From contig CP136064.1 of the NCBI GenBank assembly GCA_032622095.1, forward strand, positions 150,537,819 to 150,601,818: DNA of 64,000 bases, given 5' to 3'. The notes below the pieces were generated by a model. The model had not been told where the DNA came from. It was given only the letters and a program-made list of their open reading frames with translations, and made no database searches. Positions 57,707-64,000 of the stretch are shown here, piece by piece (positions within the stretch are counted from its first letter, which is position 1; each line of letters starts with the position of its first letter). The translations under genes and the position numbers were made by a program. The DNA is from Siphonodentalium dalli. Lineage: Eukaryota; Mollusca; Scaphopoda; Gadilida; Siphonodentaliidae.

Positions 57707-58581
57707 CTAACTCTTTTGCTGCCAGATCCATGATGGCCGGCAAGGTTTATACGTAACCACGTGACCCCTATGATGACCTTTATCACCTTGAATGGGTTTC
57801 CACAGCGGCTGGTGATAGGTCATTAATAATACTAAACAATCTATTTCTAGAAGTCTTTCTTATTCATTCCGAATGGTTGAAGCGTTCTCAGTCGGTACAT
57901 CCAGTTGATCTCTGCTGATTTCCTCTTCATTTTTGAGGAATATGTCTCTGGGTCAGTTTTCAGGACATATATAACTTGGTATTTTAAGTTGACTGGGTGT
58001 TTTGTGATACGGAAGTGGTCAGCTACTGTGGTGTCCTTTTATGAAGGTCCCACAAACCTGTGATTGGTTAGGGATCCTTGCTCTGACCAGAATATCCTTC
58101 AAGTTGGGATTTTTTCTATGGGCCAGTAAGGGTGGATCAGAAAAAAGTTTTAGTTAAAATATTTTGTCTTTCTTATTAATGTTAAGCCAACAGTCCCACA
58201 GGCGATAAACCACCCCTTAGACGTCAACGTCAAACTTCATAAAGGGAACCACGTAGCAACAATTATTGAGAAGGGAATTAGCACGTAATTTCACTTAGAA
58301 AATATGGCCGTCTTTTGCCCAACATGTGACAAACACTTCGGACATGCGAGCGAATGGGTCGTCAACAATGCCAATCGGCTCTTACACCATATCGATAGTG
58401 ATTTTTCAGAAAGTGATTAAATTTATTAATCATATTTCAGTGGTTTATTTGTACATTCAACATATCCAAACTACACATATCTCCAACACGAGCTCCGTAT
58501 TGGTCACCTTATTATCTAAAATGACCCATCAGTGATCTAAATTTGGCCCAACCCGATCACCAGGGGCTGCCAATACTACCT

Positions 58582-58762
58582 GGCGGTCTACTAAAATCAT
58601 TGGCGGTCTACCTACTGAGGTAGACCACAGACCTGGCGGTCTACACAAATCGCTGGCAGTCTACTATTGAGGGTGGCGGTCTACACATTGGTGGTCTACT
58701 CGGCAGTCTACTTTGACCCCCGAGTTCAACACTTGACCACCACTTGACCAATGGCGGTCTAC
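58582..58762 (+). repeat. cluster of eight GGCGGTCTAC words
   Basis: Starts at 58582, 58602, 58635, 58655, 58675, 58690, 58702 and 58753. Five are exact, two are GGCAGTCTAC and one is GGTGGTCTAC. One inverted GTAGACC at 58620. Spacing is roughly 20 bp or multiples. It sits inside the Penelope-like remnant. Confidence 0.75.
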
Positions 58763-58865
58763 CTTTCAACCAATTGGAAACAATCGATATATCTGACCAA
58801 TCACGGAGCAAGAGATGACATCACCCCTGGGGTAGGTATATAAGGCCGACAACACGGCCATTCAT

Positions 58866-58904
58866 TGCCTTCGATGACTCGCACTGGCGAAGAAACGCGT
58901 CAGG
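58866..58904 (+). ncRNA. hammerhead-ribozyme-like motif (degenerate)
   Basis: Order: GCCT (stem I strand), UCGAUGA in place of CUGAUGA, stem II TCGC/GCGA with ACTG loop, GAAA, then ACGCGTC with minimal stem III, and AGGC completing stem I after the GTC cleavage site (58899-58901). Penelope-like elements are known to carry hammerheads with minimal stem III. It lies on the strand opposite the surviving coding fragments, so the remnant is probably composite or rearranged. The changed core suggests it is inactive. Confidence 0.5.
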
Positions 58905-59048
58905 CTCTTGCCTAAGATATCTCAATCTTTGTAACCCTTCTTTGTGCATTTGCACTTGTTAATTATTATGGTGATAGGTCATTGCCATACATGCATATAC
59001 TCACATGTGAAATTTCAACTTAATAACGATATACCTGATAGTCATTGC

Positions 59049-59217
59049 TGTGGTATTTACGGTAATTTCGTTCCGTAAGGTAACACCTGTTTTGATTCCG
59101 TAATTTGTTCTCCATCCTTGAATGTACACTTCTGGCTTTTCTTCTAGTTTAATAAAGCCTAGAATATTGTCTAAAATCATCGTTCCACTCATAGACACTT
59201 CACCATGGTTTACAACA
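59049..59217 (+). repeat. 5' LTR
   Basis: 169 bp, TG...CA ends. A handful of differences from the 3' LTR (for example TTTCGTTCCG versus TTTTGTTCCG, CACTTCTGG versus CAATTCCGG). This divergence indicates an insertion that is not brand new. Confidence 0.92.
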
Positions 59218-59259
59218 ATTTATTAAACTAGAAGAAAAAACAAACGCCCGTCTATCAAC

Positions 59260-59759
59260 ATGCCATTTGACGCTGATCGAGCGCTCAGACCCGATGTATT
59301 GGACGTTGACCCCGATGACCCTGAAACAACCTTGTCATGGGAATATTGGAAGGCAATCTTTGAGGGTTACATGACCGAACAGGGCGACGATGTTCAAGAT
59401 GGCGATGCTCGAAAGCTCCGTCTCCTCAGAAAGAATGTGGGGAAAAAGGTGTTCCATTACATCGCCCAGTTTGAGACCTACGATTTGGCCATGACAGGTT
59501 TGGCAGATATGTACGATTGTCGACCTAACAAAATAGCGGCCAGATACCAGCTCACCGCACGAAGACAGAAAACTGGAGAAGACATTCAAAAGTTTGTCAA
59601 CGAACTTGCAGCTCTAGCTCGCGATTGCCAATTCGATGCCCTAACTGCGAATCAGAATAAACAACAAAGCATGCTAGATGCATTTATAGCTGGCTTGTCT
59701 TCCACTAATATCAGACAACGTTTACTCGAAAAGGCTGATTTAACCTCTTCGCTGCTATG
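59260..59759 (+). pseudogene. gag, N-terminal part, interrupted by a MITE
   Basis: Starts MPFDADRALRPDVLD shortly after the 5' LTR. The capsid-like region includes TLSWEYWKAIFEGYM and KVFHYIAQF, then RRQKTGEDIQKFVNELAALA, the usual Gypsy gag core. The frame ends in a TGA created by the inserted MITE. The downstream frame from 60085 is in the same phase, and the insertion with its TTAA duplication is 333 bp (111 codons), so phase is conserved across it. Confidence 0.85.
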
Positions 59760-60072
59760 ACGTCCGTATCTATTACGGACGTAAAAGTGCACGCCGTGTG
59801 CTATATGGTCCGTAGGTACTACAGACCTACTTCAGCACACTAGAAGTAGGCCATTATAAATAAATGGAACACAGAGATTAGTGCATCGGAATAACTGTAT
59901 CTCGACGTTTCAAACAGTGTATGATGTTCCACGATTGTGAACGATAATAGCCTTTCAGCTGAGTCACTTTTATGGTTCTTTTGACATTCCCGCTATATTT
60001 TCCCATTGGAAAATGCCAATAACGTCAACAGCCCAGCACACGACGTCATAACGTCATTTAGCAGCGAAGAGG
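59744..60072. mobile_element. TTAA MITE inside the Gypsy gag (329 bp)
   Basis: TTAA at 59740-59743 and 60073-60076. Inverted ends CCTCTTCGCTGCTA and TAGCAGCGAAGAGG. An internal small hairpin GTCCGTATCTATTACGGAC lies near 59762. No coding capacity. It splits gag precisely at a TTAA inside a leucine/threonine codon pair. Confidence 0.9.
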
Positions 60073-60076
60073 TTAA

Positions 60077-61065
60077 CTTTTGACTTGGCCAAACAAACAG
60101 CTAAGTCACTAGAGATGGCAGAAAGAAATAGTGCTGCTTACGTGTACACAGGAGCGAGTGTGGCCCAAATGAACTTGACTTATTCTAATTCCGAACAAGC
60201 GGCTCCAATTAAAACCAACCAAAGACAGTTTTCTAAACCGACAAACTGGACAAAACAAACATTTCCCAAACGCCATACTTCGTATTGTGGAAACTGTGGT
60301 GATGAACCGTATCATCCCCGACATCTATGTTCAGCGAGGGACGTCCGGTGTGCGAAGTGCCGGCGTATCAGGCATAAAACTAACATGTGTCGATCTGTCA
60401 AGTCCGCAGCTATAGAAGAAAACGCCGACATCGAATTTCTACTGGCAGGCATAAACACAGACAACACAGACGTGAATACAAGAAATGACGCCATGCATGT
60501 CGTGAAAGTAAATGGAAATTCATTGCGGGCACTGATCGATACTGGAAGTTCTGGATCTTTCATCAAACATTCCGTTGCCGCAGAAATGAAGCTACAAATA
60601 CTGCCTTCGTCAAAATCAGTAACTCTAGCTGCCGGTAAATGTAAAACAGTCATCGATGGAAACTGTGAAGTAGAACTGTCGCTACAGAATCGAGCGTATT
60701 CTCATGTGAAATTGATGGTCCTCACCGATCTCGTCGCTGATGTCATTCTCGGACGAGATTTTATGGCTAAACACGAAAATGTCAACTTTTCCTTTGGTGG
60801 TAAAGAAGAAGGAATCACCATATGCAAGATAGAAGACAAATTCACTGCTGACGTGGAAAAACAGTCCATATTCCACAATCTCGCTGATGACATTAATCCG
60901 ATTGCTACAAAATCGCCAGAATTTGGTTCATCCGACAGAGAATTCATTCGATCCGAAATTTCGCGTCAACTATCAGAAGGTGTCATCGAACCTAGTACGT
61001 CACCATGGCGTGCACAAGTGCTCATTGCGTTGAACAGTTCCGGGAAAAAAGAGGATGGTCGTTGA
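60077..61065 (+). pseudogene. gag C-terminus, protease and start of RT
   Basis: Continues the gag phase. The zinc knuckle reads CGNCGDEPYHPRHLC followed by CAKCRRIRHKTNMC. The aspartic protease is at about 150-260 of this frame, with the active-site LIDTGSSGSF and the later VILGRDFM. The RT begins (SQLSEGVIEPSTSPW, a conserved Gypsy block) and ends in a stop after a frameshift near 61050. Gag and pol are in one frame here, as in several Gypsy lineages. Confidence 0.85.
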
Positions 61066-61519
61066 CTACTCGCGTACAATCAATCGATTTACACATTGCG
61101 ATGCATATCCAATGCCGCGTATCGATACAATGGCAAATGACATTGCGAACTACAAAGTGTACTCTACGTTGGACCTTCGAAAAGCATATAATCAGATTCC
61201 GATTCTTGACTCTGAAAAACTGTACACCGCTTTTGGAGCAGATGGTCAGTTGTATCAGCACCGAACAATCCCATTTGGTGTTACAAATGGCGTAGCAGCC
61301 TTCCAGCGTGTAATGGACACCATCATCGCGAAAGGTGGTTTAAAGCAGACCTTCGTGTTCGTCGACAACATTACAGTTGCTGGAATCGATCAAGCGGATC
61401 ATGAACGCGAACTTCTGAAATTCCTCGATATAGCTGAACAGTACAGTTTGTCGTTCAATGGTGCCAAATCGATGCAAAATACAACGCTGGAAACTAGAAC
61501 TGTCGTGCTTCAGCTATGA
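61055..61519 (+). pseudogene. RT palm fragment
   Basis: In another phase from the preceding frame. VVDYSRTINRFTHCDAYPMP, STLDLRKAYNQIPI (first catalytic aspartate), IPFGVTNGVAAFQRVMD, and FVDNITVAG where the usual Y-x-D-D is changed to FVDN, losing one catalytic aspartate. After SFNGAKS the sequence jumps directly to the end of RNase H. The connection domain and most of RNase H are deleted. Confidence 0.8.
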
Positions 61520-62081
61520 TATACAATTCCGTCCGGGTTCCCTCAATTCCTGCGCCGATGCCCTATCTCGCGTGATCGCAAACATCACAGTCACCAACTC
61601 ATTGGAGAAGCTTTGTAAACTTCACTTCAATTTGTGTCATCCTGGAATAACTCACCCTCTTCAATACGTGCGCTGTAAGAATATGGCGTATTCGACCGAT
61701 GAAGTACGCACAATCTGTCTCGAATGCAACACTTGCTGTCAACTGAAGCCGCGTTTCTTCAAAAAACCACAATCTGACCTTGTGAAAGCTACCGCGCCGT
61801 TTCAACGATTGAACATCGACTTTAAAGGCCCGTTACCGTCGTCAACGAAAAACAAGTACATTCTGACAGTTATAGACGAATACAGCAGATTTCCATGGGC
61901 ATTCCCATGTACCGACGTTAGCAGTGTTTTTGGCGCGCCTCAATTAATTCATTCTGACCGCGGGGCGGCGTTCATGAGTTCCAATGTCAAGGACTTCCTT
62001 CTGAGCAACGGAGTAATGATGAGCCGCACCACTCCATACCACCCTACTGGAAATTCACAGTGCGACGATTCAATGGCGTGA
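61458..62081 (+). pseudogene. RNase H end and integrase
   Basis: Begins in the RNase H C-terminal block (YDIQFRPGSLNSCADALSR). The integrase HHCC zinc finger region follows at residues 55-95 (H-x4-H-like LHFNLCHPG, C-x2-C CLECNTC). Core aspartates are in LNIDFKG (121) and IHSDRG (167). About a dozen residues are missing between CTDVSS and VFGAP. The frame breaks exactly at the expected catalytic glutamate (NSQCDD), so the third acidic residue of D,D-35-E is destroyed. Confidence 0.82.
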
Positions 62082-62636
62082 TATGGAAAGCAGTGCACTT
62101 ATCATTGCATTCCCATAAACTGAAGACTGAACGTTGGGAACATGTGTTACCGATTGCACTGCATTCTATTTGCTCACTCATCTCGACTGTTCAAATACGC
62201 CAGACATACCAGCAATGGTACTTCATTGCCTCAATGGCTGACTACCCCAGGACCGGTACTTCTACGTCGATTCGTCCGATGTACCATGTATGATCCTTTC
62301 GTCGATGAGGTCACTCTTCTAGAAGCGAACGACCAGTACTCGCATGTCAAGCTACCGAATGGACAGGAAAAAAAATTTTCTACCAAAGACCTCGCGCCGA
62401 GTAGGCGTACCACCGAACCCACTGATTCCTTGCCTACTAGTACACCTGAGAACAATATTGTGCCGAGTATTCCTATGTCCAACTCCAAGGACAGTACTAA
62501 TGACAATGCGCCCAGTGAAGAGATGGACATCAGTGACAGTACTCATTGTGATAATCCTATTATTGACTCCGAAGTTCGCCAAGAACTTCGTCGGTCTGCT
62601 AGAACAATTGTGCCACCTGATAAACTGAATTTGTAA
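62060..62636 (+). pseudogene. integrase C-terminal part, two phases
   Basis: FNGVIWKAVHLSLHSHKLKT continues the integrase in a new phase; from 62142 a second phase carries LLRRFVRCTMYDPFVDEV and EANDQYSHVKLPNGQE, the C-terminal SH3-like region. An acidic serine-rich tail ends at 62636 with SARTIVPPDKLNL. At least two small indels are needed to explain the layout. Confidence 0.78.
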
Positions 62637-62685
62637 ATTAGAACTAAATTTGAATTGCTCTTCAACATTTATTGGTATGGGTGAA

Positions 62686-62854
62686 TGTGGTATTTACGGT
62701 AATTTTGTTCCGTAAGGTAACACCTGTTTTGATTCCGTGATTTGTTCTCCATCCTTGAATGTACAATTCCGGCTTTTCTTCTAGTCTGATAAAGCCTAGA
62801 ATATTGTCTAAAATCATCGTTCCACTCATAGACACTTCACCATGGTTTACAACA
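62686..62854 (+). repeat. 3' LTR
   Basis: 169 bp, same ends as the 5' LTR. ATTGC follows (62855-62859), duplicating 59044-59048. The purine tract before it (GGTATGGGTGAA) is weak. Confidence 0.92.
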
Positions 62855-62950
62855 ATTGCATTACCCATATATACATAAAATACTTGTATTTACATCCAGA
62901 ATGCTTGGCACTGGTGCGTATGTCCATGGGGCGGTGTGGCAGCAAAAGAG

Positions 62951-63111
62951 TTAATTTGTTTATTTTCGGAAATTTTGATTGCATAGCATGATAATTTGAA
63001 CAAATAACAATGATCTTGTCAATATTCAGTGTATGACACTTTAACTTTAGTAATACTCAACCATGTATTGATTGGCCAGGTCCGTATATTTTTGGCAGAG
63101 TAATACGGCCC
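62951..63111 (+). repeat. satellite array resumes
   Basis: TTAATTTGTTTATTTTCGG continues the monomer broken at 57706. The next monomer is again interrupted at the equivalent TTAA by the MITE at 63116. Confidence 0.75.
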
Positions 63112-63115
63112 TTAA

Positions 63116-63308
63116 CCCTTTCAGTGCCAAGTCCGATTTTTGTATCAACCCATATTTCCTTGATCATTTTTCAAATTTATTGATTATAATAATGTGATAC
63201 ATTCTTAGAGCTCTTTCCATCAATGTATCAATTATTATAATCAATAAATTTGAAAAATGATCAAGGAAATATGGGTTGATACAAAAATCGGACTTGGCAC
63301 TGAAAGGG
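63116..63308. mobile_element. TTAA MITE, palindromic (193 bp)
   Basis: CCCTTTCAGTGCCAAGTCCG and CGGACTTGGCACTGAAAGGG form long near-perfect arms over almost the whole length (GATCATTTTTCAAATTTATT also mirrored), with a ~50-nt loop. TTAA (63112-63115) and TTGA (63309-63312) flank it. Confidence 0.88.
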
Positions 63309-63312
63309 TTGA

Positions 63313-64000
63313 TTAGTTCATTTTAGTCAAGTTTTTGTGGGCTGGCATGCATCCAGGCTGGTGCGAGACAGTTTATAGAGTGATAACTCAAACTAACTTC
63401 AACCAATTTAATTCATATTTGTTATATCGGTCTGTTGCAACAATATCTCGAACGAGTTTAAAAACCATGTTTTCCCAATGTTTTATATGAGAGTTATGGA
63501 ACTTTAATAGTTTGTCTATTTTTAGTGATTTTGATCGTTTGCGACCGTTAGTGTGATAACTCAAACAAACCTTGACAGATCTCAAAGTATCATATTCTGA
63601 TCATCATGAAATTTGTCATGGATGTTAATAGTGACATGTAGATGGAACAAGTTATTTTGGGGTCATTCGGCCATAAAACATGGCCATCGGCAGCCATCTT
63701 TGATTTTACTCTTTGCATGATTAAATCGTTTGGAAGGGCTACAGGCCGTAACTTTGGTCGGACCATTATGAAATTTGTCATGGCTGTGGACATATGATAT
63801 TTAGAATCGAACGAGTGATTTCTTTTGTCATTTGGCCAAAAAAAACTTGGCCACCAGAAGACATCTTGAATTTCAATTTTTTTGTTTAGTTATTCTCGGT
63901 CAAACAGATTCACTGTTATGGGCAAAAAAAACTCTACCAATATTTAATGTGCAACCCTTGTTTAAAATTTTGATCGCGATGGCACAATAACCTTGGCGAG
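63313..64000 (+). repeat. diverged ~160-bp satellite units running off the window
   Basis: 63313-63589 holds diverged monomers (GTGATAACTCAAAC words). From 63590 the monomer is that of the 3391-5005 array (ATCATGAAATTTGTCATGGA, ACATGGCCATCGGCAGCCAT). No gene. Confidence 0.65.

Larger units (their letters stand above)
57825..58968 (-). mobile_element. Penelope-like retroelement remnant
   Basis: It lies between two 15-bp direct copies of TGGTGATAGGTCATT (57810-57824 and 58969-58983), a target-site duplication. On the minus strand, 58142-58040 encodes a segment ending the RT (LLAHRKNPNLKDILVRARIP). After a frame change, 58032-57844 encodes the C-terminal end of the GIY-YIG endonuclease (TTVADHFRITKHPVNL, NWMYRLRTLQPFGMN). 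The GIY-YIG core between them is deleted and stops are present. The right part carries a GGCGGTCTAC cluster and a hammerhead-like motif. Confidence 0.78.
59049..62854 (+). mobile_element. Gypsy/Metaviridae-type LTR retrotransposon, defective
   Basis: Two 169-bp LTRs (59049-59217 and 62686-62854), both starting TGTGGTATTTACGG and ending TTTACAACA, flanked by ATTGC on each side (59044-59048 and 62855-62859). Between them, in Gypsy order: gag with zinc knuckle, protease, RT fragment, RNase H end, integrase and C-terminal domain. It carries large internal deletions in RT/RNase H, frameshifts and a MITE in gag. The protein family resembles the K02A2.6-type Gypsy elements of invertebrates. Confidence 0.9.
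57711..62950. mobile_element. TTAA MITE, ~270 bp, disrupted by two later insertions
   Basis: CTCTTTTGCTGCCA at 57711 and TGGCAGCAAAAGAG ending at 62950 are exact 14-bp inverted ends. CTAA (57707-57710) and TTAA (62951-62954) flank them, a TTAA duplication with one change. Removing the Penelope-like insertion (with one target copy) and the Gypsy element leaves about 270 bp with no coding capacity. Confidence 0.82.

Noticed and set aside
1-64000. CRISPR array, bacterial operon or phage
   Set aside because: The regular repeats are animal satellites and minisatellites; introns, LTRs and DIRS elements show a eukaryotic nuclear genome.

Overview
The window is animal nuclear DNA: AT-rich, intron-containing and dominated by transposable elements. 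No prokaryotic gene, operon, rRNA operon or CRISPR array is visible. The repeat families (AGCTCAAC- and AGCTCACCTGAG-type repeats, roughly 160-bp 'pearl-like' satellites carrying CATGGCCGCCAGCAGCC, GTCCGTCC-rich repeats bounded by TATACCCCC-type ends) are ones I associate with molluscs, especially bivalves. That placement is an inference from memory. The animal assignment is firmer, because two small exons match animal PEX2.

Host genes are sparse. Two plus-strand exons, 9112-9189 and 16006-16068, encode consecutive N-terminal segments of the peroxisomal E3 ligase PEX2. They are separated by a 6.8-kb intron, and the rest of the gene was not found. A minus-strand exon block (29561-30902) encodes a disordered, charged protein with YGKG repeats. 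It ends in a consensus splice donor and carries two mutually compensating frameshifts.

The left half (1-41 kb) is intronic or intergenic DNA. It holds foldback MITEs, a 2-kb inverted-end element with an internal higher-order satellite (3183-5141), a non-autonomous hAT with a perfect 8-bp target duplication (11171-12087), 5S-rRNA-derived SINEs (37.15-37.64 kb), minisatellites, an interstitial telomere-like tract, and several families of short TTAA-flanked MITEs ending in CYCTTT.

The region 41.3-51.6 kb holds two convergent tyrosine-recombinase retrotransposons of different families. The plus-strand one (about 41.3-46.1 kb) is a decayed Ngaro/DIRS-like copy with frameshifts, stops and a lost catalytic arginine. 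The minus-strand one (46257-51575) is a structurally complete DIRS-type element. It has gag, RT, RNase H plus methyltransferase-like region, and tyrosine recombinase, with split inverted terminal repeats and an internal complementary region. One in-frame stop separates its RT from its RNase H.

The right end (52.6-64 kb) holds a repeat array and a hAT with a BED-finger remnant (55201-56650). It ends in a four-layer nest: a pearl-like satellite contains a ~270-bp TTAA MITE (57711-62950). That MITE contains both a Penelope-like remnant (57825-58968, with a hammerhead-ribozyme-like motif) and a Gypsy LTR element (59049-62854). The Gypsy gag is itself split by another TTAA MITE (59744-60072). A second TTAA MITE (63116-63308) sits at the homologous TTAA of the neighbouring satellite monomer.

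No clearly new functional system was found. The most distinctive signals are the nested TTAA-targeted MITE insertions, the ribozyme-like motif in the Penelope remnant, the intact DIRS architecture and the higher-order satellite inside a transposon-like element.
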